From: Flavobacterium sp. 270
Lineage (GTDB): Bacteria; Bacteroidota; Bacteroidia; Flavobacteriales; Flavobacteriaceae
Length of the DNA stretch: 64,000 nt
Direction: 5' to 3'
Assembly: GCF_004368785.1 (NCBI RefSeq)
Contig: NZ_SODM01000005.1
Location: 391,453 to 455,452 of the forward strand
Part shown: positions 15,830 through 24,730 of the stretch, piece after piece
Layout of the letters: each line of letters opens with the position of its first letter
Numbering within the stretch: the stretch's first letter is position 1
Notes under the pieces: generated by a model
Told to the model about the DNA's origin: nothing
Seen by the model: the letters and a program-made list of their open reading frames with translations, nothing else
Databases searched by the model: none
Made by a program: the position numbers and the translations under genes

Positions 15830-17146
15830 TTATTGCAGCTTTGCCATTATTTCTGCTATGCCTGCATAACGGCCTGCTATTTTTTTATCCTTGTCTATTA
15901 TAAATATGGTGGGAGTGCCTACTACCCCATAGTTGCCAAAGTCAGGCCCCGACATTCCTTTCAGGTCGCATACATGCTGCCAGGGAAAGGCATTGGAATA
16001 CGTTTTATTTACCATATCATCCGTATCGGCGGAAACTGTCAGTACAGCCACACCTTTTGATTTTAGGGTCTCGTACTGTTCTTTTAATGCGGCTATTTCG
16101 TGTTGGCAATGATCGCAGTCAGACTTAAAAAATAGCAGCAAATATTGACTGGCCGGCTGGCTAAAAAAAGAACTGCCATCGTTAAGCGCAATATCCGACG
16201 CCGGCGATCCTATTTTGTACACCTGGGCATCATAAAGCTTTTGCATAAAAGGCGTGGGTTGTTTTACACGCTCGGATGCTACTATATAATTCAGTATATG
16301 GTCGCGCTCAGCGTCCCAGCCAAACTGCTCACAAATCATTAATATATCGTTGCCAAAGACTTTAAAGGTTTCGTCATTGCGGGTACTGGCCAGCATGTAG
16401 ATCATGTCCATGGGAAAATCCTTGCGGTGCAAGCCTTCCCCAAGGCCATTGCCCGCTTTGCGGTAAAGACCCAGAGCCGTATTAATCACGTTGAACCAGT
16501 GGCCGCTTGTGTAGAGCTTTGTCAGGTCTGTACTGTCTTTAAAAGAATTGTAAAACGGTTCGCACAATTTTTTGTCCTGCACCGGCGCTGCTATGGCCTG
16601 CCCAAATTGCTCCATTGCGATGTAACGTATAAAGCTTGCGGCGTAGAGTTTGGATTTACTCAGCGTGCCGTTGAACTTGGCAGCCTGCTGTTGCAGGATT
16701 TTATTTTCTGTAATAAAAAATTGTTGTTTGCTTTTTTCACCTGCATACACCTGCATACCGGTTTCGCACAAACGCAGCTTGTCTGCAAGCTTCATCTGTT
16801 GTTGCCCCCAGGTGCGTAGGTTGTCATTTTCAGGTGAGTTAATGATTTTTATGCCTTTGCTGTCGCCGTCAATGGTAAGGTTTTCCGAGCCGTTCCATAT
16901 AAATTCTACCCCTTCTTGTTTGCCCACGGAAACTACCCACATGCCCGGCGCATATTGGGCACCGGGTTTAAAGGTATAGCTGCCGCTGCCATCCAGTGTG
17001 GCTTTTACCAGGATGTCGGTTTGCAATCCCATATGAGCGTCTATATGCACAGGCGCATTAGGCTGGTCTGCAAAATGAAGGGTTACAGATTGTGCCTGTA
17101 CTGCTCCTGCAAACAAAAAGCAAAAAAATAAAAGGCGTGTCTTCAT
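15830..17146 (-). CDS. TlpA-like thiol-disulfide oxidoreductase with DUF4369-type N-terminal domain
   Basis: 438 aa. Signal peptide MKTRLLFFCFLFAGAVQAQ. The N-terminal half resembles DUF4369-like beta-sandwich domains placed before thioredoxins in Bacteroidota. The thioredoxin domain begins near 315, with FFKSDCDHCQHEI containing the redox pair C344-D-H-C347 and cis-Pro motif VGTPTIF near 411. It would act in the periplasm on disulfides. DNA is clearly richer in G+C (several sampled 60-base lines are 47-55 percent against about 35 percent for neighbours) and uses more GC-ending codons, so recent transfer is likely. Same strand as the next two genes upstream, 149 bp away from the nearest. Confidence 0.85.
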   Translation of the reverse strand: MKTRLLFFCFLFAGAVQAQSVTLHFADQPNAPVHIDAHMGLQTDILVKATLDGSGSYTFKPGAQYAPGMWVVSVGKQEGVEFIWNGSENLTIDGDSKGIKIINSPENDNLRTWGQQQMKLADKLRLCETGMQVYAGEKSKQQFFITENKILQQQAAKFNGTLSKSKLYAASFIRYIAMEQFGQAIAAPVQDKKLCEPFYNSFKDSTDLTKLYTSGHWFNVINTALGLYRKAGNGLGEGLHRKDFPMDMIYMLASTRNDETFKVFGNDILMICEQFGWDAERDHILNYIVASERVKQPTPFMQKLYDAQVYKIGSPASDIALNDGSSFFSQPASQYLLLFFKSDCDHCQHEIAALKEQYETLKSKGVAVLTVSADTDDMVNKTYSNAFPWQHVCDLKGMSGPDFGNYGVVGTPTIFIIDKDKKIAGRYAGIAEIMAKLQ

Positions 17147-17295
17147 AATTAATTTTTAGTCATTAGCTTATTGTTACAATTCATTACTCAACTACTGTTT
17201 ATTGTGATCTGCTAATAGTTTTGATTTATCCATTCTATAAGCCAATAGCTGAGGACTTATTGCTCATCGCTTTTTCTGTTTCTGACCTTTGATAG

Positions 17296-18159
17296 CTATT
17301 GGCTATTCACCACTTCCCTCACTGCACCGCTGCTTTTGGCAAGTAACTTTTCTTTGGCGTTTGCCTTGCTTTGCTCTATTTCTTCCTGCGGCACAACACC
17401 CACTGGCTGATTTATATAAAAATAATATTGCAGCATACCTTTGAACAAAGGAATATCCGCGGTAAACGGGTTGTGCAGACTGGTATAGTCAAACATATGT
17501 TCGCTTATCCATTTGTTCGTGTCGGCAAGTGTTAAGCCTTTTGGCGGGCATACCTGCTTAAACATGGCGGCATATATTGCCATATAACTGTCTTTGGGAA
17601 AATTACCAGCCACACTATCACACAGGCTGTTGAACTTTTTTACTTCTGTTACATACTGATTGTGCAGGTCAGTGTAGAAAGCGTCCTTGGGCGATATGCC
17701 CTCCTGTAGCTTTTGTATGTAATAAATGCGCTCCTGCACTTTGGCAAGTGTCTCATTCAGCTGTTTTAATGCGGTAGTGGCCTCGCAGCCTTTGCCGTAT
17801 TTTAAATAACCGCTATTGTTGCGCCAGCTTGTAGTATAGCTGATATCCTGCCCCTCATACACAAACTGAACAGAAATGTCACCGTGCAGGTCTTTAAAAG
17901 CATTATTAGGCGTTCGGTCATCTGCGGCTACCACCACGATGCTGCCACGCAAACTATCGGGCAGGCTGATGGAAAAACGACCCGACACATTTACTTCCGT
18001 GCTATCCAGCAACTGCCAGTTGCCGGCATGGTAAAAGCCGATATAATATTTACGCACAGTGTAATCTCCATAATCACCTTCCAGCTTACCGGCCAAAAGG
18101 CTAAGAGGAAGAAATAAGGCTAAAAGAACCCAGTAATATTTCAATGTCATTTTTTTCAT
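17296..18159 (-). CDS. Exported protein resembling the N-terminal part of TlpA-like proteins, no thioredoxin domain
   Basis: 287 aa. N-terminus KYYWVLLALFLPLSLLAGK is a signal peptide. The first 100 mature residues are beta-rich (IGFYHAGNWQLLDSTEVNVSG, then GSIVVVAADDRTPNNAF), as in DUF4369-like domains; the middle is helical with TALKQLNETLAKVQERIYYIQK, as in the inter-domain helices of such thioredoxins. It ends where the thioredoxin domain would begin. It is either a stand-alone partner or a shortened paralogue of its downstream neighbour. Base composition is as high in G+C as that neighbour. Function unknown. Confidence 0.72.
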   Translation of the reverse strand: MKKMTLKYYWVLLALFLPLSLLAGKLEGDYGDYTVRKYYIGFYHAGNWQLLDSTEVNVSGRFSISLPDSLRGSIVVVAADDRTPNNAFKDLHGDISVQFVYEGQDISYTTSWRNNSGYLKYGKGCEATTALKQLNETLAKVQERIYYIQKLQEGISPKDAFYTDLHNQYVTEVKKFNSLCDSVAGNFPKDSYMAIYAAMFKQVCPPKGLTLADTNKWISEHMFDYTSLHNPFTADIPLFKGMLQYYFYINQPVGVVPQEEIEQSKANAKEKLLAKSSGAVREVVNSQ

Positions 18160-18281
18160 ATTGTAAAAGGTACCTAAAACATAAGTCTTTTAAAAATACT
18201 CCCACAGACCAACCAAATGACCTGTGGGAGAAAGGATTGATATACAATTAATTTGATAAAAATCTCATTTTTTTATTTTTA

Positions 18282-21200
18282 TTATTCTGCCACGCAACGA
18301 ACACTACAGCCGTAGCTTATGTAGTCGAGGTGATCAGGGTACACAGTGCTACTGTCGTAGGTCAGGTCGTAGGCGAGGGAGCTATTGCTCTGCGTACTAC
18401 TCCAGTAGATACTGTAGTTGCCGCGACTGCTCAAGTCGCCACTACCGTTGATGCGGAAGCCCGCCGCAGGCAGGTATAAACCCTGACCAACTTTTTTACC
18501 GCTATTATAATTGTTGTAACCTGAGGTAAACGGTCCTACATTCACCCAATTGGCAGTAACATAAATGCTCTTCCACTCATTACGGGTAGGTACTCTCCAG
18601 CCGGTAGGGCAAGGATCATTAGCCGATTTTTTAGGTGTCGCTTCAGTATTGCTGTTCCAGGCTGTAGCCGCCGCTGTCCAACTGCTATTCCAACCGGTAA
18701 TTGCACCCGCATTGTCATCTGCCGAAGCAGTAGGCGGTGTATAAGCTCGGCCACTCATAGGCACATTAGCACCCCACTGGTAGTAGGTGCCGTTAAGGGC
18801 ACGGGATGGAGTGAACGGATCTACGCTCACATCTGCACCCAGGTTGTGGCACATAAAGCTCACCCACCCACCGGTGGTAGTAGGCGCACCGCAACAAGCG
18901 CAGTCTTTTACGCTGGCTGTCAGTTTCAACGCTACATTAGCAGCACCATTATTGTACACTACATAAATATCTGCTGTAAGCGGATTGGCAGTAGTAAGGC
19001 CCGCTGCTCTTGTGTTCAGCGTATTATCATACACCGCCGTTGCTTTAAATGTACCACCGCTTGGATAGCTACCACTATAACTTGCAGCAGGGGTAAGGCT
19101 GGTGATAATATTATTCGTATCTATTTTTATAAACTGTACATTGCTGATAGAACCGGTACCAATAAAGGTATATACCTGAGTGCCTGTATAAACAGCTACA
19201 GATGTACCGGCAGCCTGATCCTGAGATGTTGTTAGTGTAAAATCTGTTCTTTGTGACAAACGTGTTGAAAGTGTTCCACAACTGTAGGCATTATCGTTGC
19301 CCTTGGCTATATCGAAACAGGTTTTGCCTATAAACTGGCCTGTACCAACTTGTAAATTTTCCGGATTAGCCGCCGCTGTCACTGTAAAGACAGCTGAAGT
19401 TCCAGTAGGACTGCCTGTACATCCGTTAGTTGCGATACAATATAAGTAGTAAGTACCAGCCGAAGCAGGTGTGTATACATAAGATGCTGTTGTTGCACCG
19501 CTGATAGCTGTACCGCCTGTTGTACTTGCTGTTGTATTAGAGTACCATTGGTATGCAGGGCTTACCCCGTTTGCTATCGATACTTTTACTGTTGTTCCTT
19601 TTCCTGCTATTCCATTTTGAGTCAAGTCAGACTGTGCTGAAAGTGTTGGTGTAGGACAGGCATTATTTAAAGTAATATTATTAACCAGCTCAACTGATTT
19701 TCCACAGCTTGTTTGAGCTGTTACCGTTACTTTTACCACAGTACCATCAGTTCCGCTTGCAGGAAGATTAATTGTAACACTTGCTCCTGATCCTGTAACT
19801 GTAGCACCTTTGTCTGCTGTCCATGTATAAGAATCTGCAGGTCCAAACTGAATGGCAGTCTGTAAAGTAACAACTGCAGCAAAATTAGCAGTAGTAGGAT
19901 TAGCAACCCATGAAAGAACAGGTAAACTAGAAACATTTGCAGCTATTTTTTTCACAGCCAATGTACTGGCACATCCTGTAGCATTAGTTACAGTAGCACT
20001 GTACGTAACATCTGGTGTTTTAACTGTAATAGCTGGCGTAGTATCGGCCATTTTTACACCATCTTTATACCAGGTATAGGTATATGTACCCGCTACCGCA
20101 GGAACGATTGTTAAATCGGTACTTCCGTCACAGATTGTTGCGTTACCTACAATATTCGGCTGTTCAGGTGTACTGCCGCTCACTACATTTTTTTCGATTA
20201 CTGCAGCTTCAGCAGGACACTGAACGCCGCTGTTGTCTGTCGCTACCATACGAAGTGACATTGTGGTCTGTGTTGTAGGTACTATATAAGGATTTACAGT
20301 AATAAGATCATTACCATTATACCAGGTATAAGTAATACCATTTTGCTTATTGGCAACACTTAAATTTAAAGTTCCACCAGCACAAAAAGTTGTAAAAGTA
20401 TTTAACGGAACTCCATTTACCAGAACGTCAGCATTTGGAACATTTACTTGTCCTGTCGCTGCGCTTTTTGTAATGGTCACGGTATTTGAAGGCTTAGAAT
20501 AACAGCTTCCGTCTTTTACGGCAGCAAACCATTCGCCAACATTACTGTCTCCGCTTACACTTACCGTTGTTCCTGTTTTTTCTTCTACACCATTATGAAA
20601 CCAGGCTACTGTTCCTGTAGTTCCAGATGCTGTAAGTGTAACAGCATTTGTACCGCACATTACACCATTGTTGGAAGCTAATATTGTAATATTGGTTGGC
20701 GCAACTGTACCTGATTCTGTTACAGTACGCTCGTTTGCTGTATTGGTATTACAGCCTACTGCACCCATAGAAACATTGTATTTTCCTTTTTGCGAAGCAA
20801 TATAATAAGATACACCGCGCGCTACTTGAATTCCATTACGCGTCCAGATTAATTTATCAAGATTTGCTGTATTGGCAGGAACTGATAAATATACTGCCCC
20901 GCCTGTACACAAAGTCAGCGATGGTGACGCAGGCGATACAGTTGGTACAGCGTATGACATTGAAGTACAATCTACTCCATTTTGAGAGAATAAAAATTCT
21001 TTGTATAAACTGGTACAGCTGCTGGTAACACGTACCAATACAGTATGTATGTTTACCGTTTCGTTGGTGTTAAATGCAAGTTTAAATGTTCCGTTTACAT
21101 TGTCAACATCTGTTAATTGTGCATAATCACTTCCTGCTGAAATAGAGATTGTAAATGGCCCATTAGGACAATCCGGATCTGTTATTGCAAATGTACTATT

Positions 21201-21548
21201 GCATCCGCTGCCGTCAGCAGGTACACCTATACAAGGCTGCGGACTGATTGCAGCTTGAGAATCACCCTCACACAAACTTACCCAGCGTGTTTTATTCCAA
21301 TACTCCACACATTTGGTATCGATATTGTAGATTGTAAGGCCTTCACCTTTTGTATTTCCTCGTACAGCAAAAGCATTACGCTCTGCAGTAGTCATTTGAG
21401 GCAGTCGAAGTCCGCCTTTATTAAGCAGTTCCAAAACAGAAAAAGCTTCGGGCTCTTTTTTGCCTCCAATCGTCATTTGTGCATTCGTGCTAACCGAAAA
21501 TAATACGGTAAGAAGCATGAGCCACGTTAAGAATAGATTTTTATTCAT
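18282..21548 (-). CDS. Large exported surface protein with Ig/PKD-like repeats and C-terminal FISUMP domain
   Basis: 1088 aa. Signal peptide at residues 1-23 (ending STNAQ). Residues about 110-720 hold several Ig/PKD-like beta domains with recurring phrases such as YTWYKDGVK, AYQWYSNTT and GTYYLYCIATNGCTG, separated by Pro-rich links. Residues about 895-1088 are a FISUMP domain (Fibrobacter succinogenes major paralogous domain): YYQWGANVPM, CPTGWRVPTRNEWKSIY at 980 onward, LYLPAAGFR, YWSSTQSN and a final GCSVRC. It is presumably secreted or surface-attached; binding targets are unknown. The DNA changes character within the gene: the 5' part is AT-rich like the host, the 3' part (below about 19350) is G+C-rich like the two downstream genes, so the gene looks chimeric. 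Confidence 0.85.
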   Translation of the reverse strand: MNKNLFLTWLMLLTVLFSVSTNAQMTIGGKKEPEAFSVLELLNKGGLRLPQMTTAERNAFAVRGNTKGEGLTIYNIDTKCVEYWNKTRWVSLCEGDSQAAISPQPCIGVPADGSGCNSTFAITDPDCPNGPFTISISAGSDYAQLTDVDNVNGTFKLAFNTNETVNIHTVLVRVTSSCTSLYKEFLFSQNGVDCTSMSYAVPTVSPASPSLTLCTGGAVYLSVPANTANLDKLIWTRNGIQVARGVSYYIASQKGKYNVSMGAVGCNTNTANERTVTESGTVAPTNITILASNNGVMCGTNAVTLTASGTTGTVAWFHNGVEEKTGTTVSVSGDSNVGEWFAAVKDGSCYSKPSNTVTITKSAATGQVNVPNADVLVNGVPLNTFTTFCAGGTLNLSVANKQNGITYTWYNGNDLITVNPYIVPTTQTTMSLRMVATDNSGVQCPAEAAVIEKNVVSGSTPEQPNIVGNATICDGSTDLTIVPAVAGTYTYTWYKDGVKMADTTPAITVKTPDVTYSATVTNATGCASTLAVKKIAANVSSLPVLSWVANPTTANFAAVVTLQTAIQFGPADSYTWTADKGATVTGSGASVTINLPASGTDGTVVKVTVTAQTSCGKSVELVNNITLNNACPTPTLSAQSDLTQNGIAGKGTTVKVSIANGVSPAYQWYSNTTASTTGGTAISGATTASYVYTPASAGTYYLYCIATNGCTGSPTGTSAVFTVTAAANPENLQVGTGQFIGKTCFDIAKGNDNAYSCGTLSTRLSQRTDFTLTTSQDQAAGTSVAVYTGTQVYTFIGTGSISNVQFIKIDTNNIITSLTPAASYSGSYPSGGTFKATAVYDNTLNTRAAGLTTANPLTADIYVVYNNGAANVALKLTASVKDCACCGAPTTTGGWVSFMCHNLGADVSVDPFTPSRALNGTYYQWGANVPMSGRAYTPPTASADDNAGAITGWNSSWTAAATAWNSNTEATPKKSANDPCPTGWRVPTRNEWKSIYVTANWVNVGPFTSGYNNYNSGKKVGQGLYLPAAGFRINGSGDLSSRGNYSIYWSSTQSNSSLAYDLTYDSSTVYPDHLDYISYGCSVRCVAE

Positions 21549-22060
21549 AATCTAATTATTAAGTTGTTTTAAATTTGAAATTTTTATTACAATTAAAATA
21601 ACCGTCTTGTATTATCAACTAAATGTGAATCAGTCACTATACTATAGTCGATACACATAATGTTCAATACAATTGGAAGATGGAAAAACAAATAAATTAG
21701 TCGTAAAAAACTTGTTAATTTTGCGAATCATATATTGTTTTATGTGCATATAGTTATCTGGAGAAAGATCCAGATAAAATGCAAATTGTTTAAAACTGTT
21801 TTTGGAAAGATTACAAAAGTTTGGATTTTACTTTTGTCTTAATGGCATATAAAATAGATCTAAATGAATGTTGGGTATTCTGTATAGATGTATAAATGGT
21901 TTGCAGATTTTTGGCGGCTGTTGTGGTATTGCCGCAGCTTATATTCTTACCTGCCTGATTTTGATTTTTTTTGTCTCCGCTGTTGCGATATTACATCTTT
22001 CAAACAGCGAGTTGATTTTTTTCTTCATTTTTCCTCTTCATTTAAATAATTGTTGGTTTC
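21549..22060. other. 512-bp intergenic stretch without a convincing gene
   Basis: AT-rich. It contains the upstream region of the FISUMP gene, in which no TAnnTTTG box is seen close to the start, and a plus-strand TACTTTTG at 21829-21836. A 69-residue open frame follows at 21868, but its product is a low-complexity hydrophobic string overlapping the next gene, so I do not call it. Confidence 0.6.
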
Positions 22061-22273
22061 TTAGTTCGTTTTTTTAAGCAGTATGGAGACAATATCCTTA
22101 CTGGCTTTTTCCATTATTACATAATCCTTTTTTATATTATCCGGCTTAATACCCTGAACGTTGCCAGCAATGCATTTTCGGAGATAATATTTAGAAACAC
22201 CATACTTTAAAAACAAAGCTTCTAAAATGTTTGAATCATAGGATTTGTAAATTTTTGTTTTACTTTTGTCCAT
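22061..22273 (-). CDS. Small phage-type DNA-binding-like protein, divergent from a repressor-like gene
   Basis: 70 aa, basic (many Lys), with a helix-turn-helix-like arrangement: NILEALFLKYGVSKYYLRKCI followed by IKPDNIKKDYVIMEK. No named family is recognised. It is read divergently from a CI-like repressor gene with about 85 bp between starts that contains paired 11-bp repeats, a layout typical of Cro/CI-type switches. A TACCTTTG box lies 27 nt upstream of its ATG. I infer a DNA-binding role from context; the sequence alone does not prove it. Confidence 0.6.
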   Translation of the reverse strand: MDKSKTKIYKSYDSNILEALFLKYGVSKYYLRKCIAGNVQGIKPDNIKKDYVIMEKASKDIVSILLKKTN

Positions 22274-22299
22274 TGTTCTGTTGGTTTTAAAAATTGGGA

Positions 22300-22329
22300 C
22301 AAAGGTAGAAGATAATTTTCAACTTACAA
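22300..22329 (-). promoter_or_regulatory. Promoter of the 70-aa divergent gene
   Basis: TACCTTTG on the reverse strand of 22300-22307, with TTG 19 nt upstream (22327-22329). Start codon is 27 nt downstream. Confidence 0.5.
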
Positions 22330-22348
22330 ATTATTTCGAAGATAATTT
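22308..22348. promoter_or_regulatory. Paired operator-like direct repeats between divergent regulators
   Basis: GAAGATAATTT occurs at 22308-22318 and again at 22338-22348, exactly 30 bp (about three helical turns) apart. The first copy abuts the -7 box of the minus-strand gene and the second ends 10 bp before the plus-strand ATG, so a bound repressor could block both. Confidence 0.5.
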
Positions 22349-22357
22349 CCTACATTG

Positions 22358-22723
22358 ATGAATAATATAGTAGAAAGGTTTAAGCAATTGGCTGAAAATG
22401 AGGGGATAACAATAACCGGACTCGAGCATAGAATTGGTGCTAGTAAGGGTGTTTTGTCACGTGCTTTGGTTAATAATAGTGATATTCAGTCTAAATGGCT
22501 GCTGAAATTGGTTGAAAATTATCCCCGTTATAGCTGCGATTGGTTGGTAAAAGGTAAAGGACCAATGATCGTGGAAGATAATTTAAATCAAGATTTTTCA
22601 GAAAATGAAATAAACTATAAAGATCTTGCTGAAGCAAGAAAAGAGACAATTGATACTTTAAAGAAAATGATTGTTTATCTTGAAGAAAAAATTACTGCAA
22701 ATAAAAAAGGACAGGAACAATAA
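22358..22723 (+). CDS. CI-like helix-turn-helix repressor-type regulator
   Basis: About 121 aa from the ATG at 22358; a TTG one codon upstream is the alternative. The N-terminal half is a Cro/CI-type HTH as often seen in Bacteroidota phages and prophage remnants: FKQLAENEGITITGLEHRIG, then SKGVLSRALVNNSDIQSKW and the recurring phrase YPRYSCDWLVKGKGPM (residues about 52-67). The C-terminal 40 residues form a coiled coil (YKDLAEARKETIDTLKKMIV) that should mediate dimerisation. It lacks a peptidase/LexA-type domain. No other phage genes adjoin it, so it may be a relic or a domesticated switch. Confidence 0.82.
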   Translation: MNNIVERFKQLAENEGITITGLEHRIGASKGVLSRALVNNSDIQSKWLLKLVENYPRYSCDWLVKGKGPMIVEDNLNQDFSENEINYKDLAEARKETIDTLKKMIVYLEEKITANKKGQEQ

Positions 22724-22771
22724 TTCGTTTCAGGCTTCAACCGTTAATTGAGAAGCAGTATCATACCAAAT

Positions 22772-24067
22772 CTACTTTAAAATCCCCGCTTTATAAGTTG
22801 CAATCGCACGATCTCTGGCAAAAGCATGATCTACCATTGGTTCATTATAACCTAAATCAAATTCGGGAATCCATTTGCGAATGTAGATTCCTTTTTCGTC
22901 AAATTTCTTTTGCTGAATTTCGGGATTAAAAACCCTAAAATACGGCGCGGCATCGCAGCCTGTTCCTGCAGCCCACTGCCAGTTGCCAACGTTGGATGCT
23001 AATTCAAAATCTAATAATTTTTCGGCAAAATAAGCTTCGCCCCATTGCCAGTTTATGAGTAAATGTTTGCATAAAAAACTTGCAACAACCATTCGCACAC
23101 GATTGTGCATATAACCGGTTTCATTAAGCTGACGCATTCCGGCATCGACCATTGGGTAGCCGGTTGTTCCAGAACACCAGCGTTTAAAATCGTCTTCGTT
23201 ATTACGCCATTGAATGCCATCATAAGCCGATTTAAAATTATGATTGACACAGTTCGGGAAACTAAAAAGAATCTGAATAAAAAATTCTCTCCAGATTAAT
23301 TCGCTTAAAAAAGTCTGGTTTTTATGATTGGCCCAATTTACTAATTTTCTTATGCTCACGGTTCCAAAACGCAAATGCGGCGAAAGGTAAGAAGTACCGT
23401 CTATAGCTGGAAAATCACGTATGTCTTTATAATTGGCAATTTGAGATAAATTGTGGGGAAGTACTTTTATGGCACTTCTCTCAAAACCAATTGCAGCTAA
23501 TTGCGGGAACTGAAATTCGGTTTTGGTAAAATTAGAAAACAAAGGTTTTGTGTCGTATTCCGGAGCTTGTCCTGAAAGATGGTATTTTTCGAGCCATTTG
23601 TTTTTATAGGGTGTATAAACGGTATATGGAAGTCCGTCGGCTTTTGTGATTTCTTTTTCTTCGAAAATTACGTGGTCTTTAAAGAATGAAACTTCGGTAT
23701 TATTTTCTTTTAATAAAGCCGAAATTTCCTGATCGCGTTTTATGGCGTAAGGTTCGTAATCTTTATTGAAGAAAACGCTTTGAACGTCAAATTCTTCAAC
23801 AAGTGATTTCCAGACTTCTTTTGTTTTTCCTTTTTTAATTAGAATGGAGGAGTTGCTTTTGTTTAATTCGGCATTTATTTTTTCGAGTGAGTCATATATA
23901 AAGGTAACTCTGGCGTCATTTTTTGGAAGATTGTCCAAAATATCGTCATCAAAAATAAATAACGGAATTATAGGGAAATCAGATTGCAGGGCATTAAACA
24001 ATCCGAAATTATCATCTAAACGCAAATCGCGTCTGAACCAGAAAAAAGAAATCTTTTGTTTTGTCAT
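22772..24067 (-). CDS. phrB: Deoxyribodipyrimidine photolyase (class I cryptochrome/photolyase family)
   Basis: 431 aa flavoprotein predicted to repair UV cyclobutane dimers with blue light. The N-terminal antenna domain starts FFWFRRDLRLDDNFGL. The FAD domain contains YLSPHLRFGTVSIRK, the WREFF block, RWCSGTTGYPMVDAGMRQLN, YMHNRVRMVVASFL and WQWAAGTGCDAAPYFRVFNP, the diagnostic FAD/DNA-binding segment. Normal length. It is the last gene of a minus-strand light-protection cluster with carotenoid genes and a B12-type regulator, with a 153-bp repeat-bearing gap before it. A cryptochrome-like signalling role cannot be excluded from sequence. Confidence 0.92.
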   Translation of the reverse strand: MTKQKISFFWFRRDLRLDDNFGLFNALQSDFPIIPLFIFDDDILDNLPKNDARVTFIYDSLEKINAELNKSNSSILIKKGKTKEVWKSLVEEFDVQSVFFNKDYEPYAIKRDQEISALLKENNTEVSFFKDHVIFEEKEITKADGLPYTVYTPYKNKWLEKYHLSGQAPEYDTKPLFSNFTKTEFQFPQLAAIGFERSAIKVLPHNLSQIANYKDIRDFPAIDGTSYLSPHLRFGTVSIRKLVNWANHKNQTFLSELIWREFFIQILFSFPNCVNHNFKSAYDGIQWRNNEDDFKRWCSGTTGYPMVDAGMRQLNETGYMHNRVRMVVASFLCKHLLINWQWGEAYFAEKLLDFELASNVGNWQWAAGTGCDAAPYFRVFNPEIQQKKFDEKGIYIRKWIPEFDLGYNEPMVDHAFARDRAIATYKAGILK

Positions 24068-24118
24068 TGTTGAGAGGTTTGCTTAATGTTTTTGCCACAG
24101 ATTACAAGGATTGAAAGG

Positions 24119-24205
24119 ATTTTTTTTTTGCCACGAATTACACTAATTTCACGAATCAATTTACACTTATAAATTAGTGCAATTCGTGTAATTTGTGGCA
24201 AACAA
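24119..24205. repeat. Imperfect inverted repeat, TTGCCACGAATTACAC type
   Basis: TTGCCACGAATTACAC at about 24128-24143 is mirrored by AATTCGTGTAATTTGTGGCAA at about 24181-24201, with a few mismatches and AAATTAGTG words between. It shares its words with the array at 24721-25100 and separates the photolyase gene from the SRPBCC gene. Confidence 0.65.
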
Positions 24206-24220
24206 ATCTGTTGCAAAAAC

Positions 24221-24685
24221 TTAAACAGTTTTATTAAATAGTTCTTCGATTTTGTTGCGTCGGTAATCAAAGATTGCTTTCAGTTTATTTTCGACAACTA
24301 ATTTATTCATAATACGTCCTAAAAAACCAAAAGGCAAAGCGTAGTGAACAATATCAGTCATTTTTACACCAGTTTCTGTAGTTTCAAAAAAATGCTTGTG
24401 GTGCCATAATTTGTAGGGACCAAAAAGCTGAATATCGATAAAATAATCATTTTCTTTTGCAACTGTAATTTCGGTTACCCATGAAACTTTAATTCCCAAA
24501 AGAGGTTTTAGGGTATAAGTAATAATTTGTCCGGGATACATTCGTTTTCCGTCGAAATCCTGAATTTCAAAACTCATATTGTCTAACGTTATTGTTTGAA
24601 GGTTTTTCGGACTGGAGAAAAAATCCCAACATTCTTCGATGCTGGTGTTTACGTGTTGTACGGTTTCTATTTTATATACTTTCAT
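24221..24685 (-). CDS. SRPBCC-family protein (START/Bet v1-like ligand-binding fold)
   Basis: 154 aa. Family signs: the opening VQHVNTSIEECWDFFSSPKNL, the strand YTLKPLLGIKVSWVTEITV, and the segment FFETTETGVKMTDIVHYALP followed by a long C-terminal helix (FDYRRNKIEELFNKTV). These proteins form a hydrophobic cavity. Homologues are frequently encoded beside photolyase and carotenoid genes, so a link to lipids or pigments is plausible; the ligand is unknown. The sequence TACATTTG lies about 36 nt upstream of its ATG, suggesting its own promoter. Confidence 0.85.
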   Translation of the reverse strand: MKVYKIETVQHVNTSIEECWDFFSSPKNLQTITLDNMSFEIQDFDGKRMYPGQIITYTLKPLLGIKVSWVTEITVAKENDYFIDIQLFGPYKLWHHKHFFETTETGVKMTDIVHYALPFGFLGRIMNKLVVENKLKAIFDYRRNKIEELFNKTV

Positions 24686-24721
24686 AATGATTTAAATTCC
24701 AATTATTTAAATTTCAAATTC

Positions 24722-24729
24722 CAAATGTA
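24722..24729 (-). promoter_or_regulatory. Candidate -7 box of the SRPBCC gene
   Basis: Reverse strand reads TACATTTG, identical to the octamers upstream of the MerR regulator, crtI and the channel gene. No TTG is seen at the expected distance upstream. Confidence 0.35.
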
Positions 24730-24730
24730 T

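Noticed and set aside
15773..19235. Several plus-strand open frames (for example 15773, 16427, 16650, 18846)
   Set aside because: They are shadows in the G+C-rich minus-strand genes. High G+C lowers stop-codon frequency there; products lack domain features.
18282..21548. Adhesin with type IX secretion signal
   Set aside because: The C-terminus is a FISUMP domain ending GCSVRC; the conserved T9SS C-terminal domain signature was not recognised.
21868..22077. 69-residue plus-strand frame preceded by a TACTTTTG box
   Set aside because: Product is an irregular hydrophobic and Cys-rich string without clear topology, and it overlaps the convergent 70-aa gene; promoter alone is not enough.
22061..22723. 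Complete prophage
   Set aside because: Only the two small regulators are phage-like. No integrase, terminase, capsid, tail or lysis gene is seen within 20 kb.
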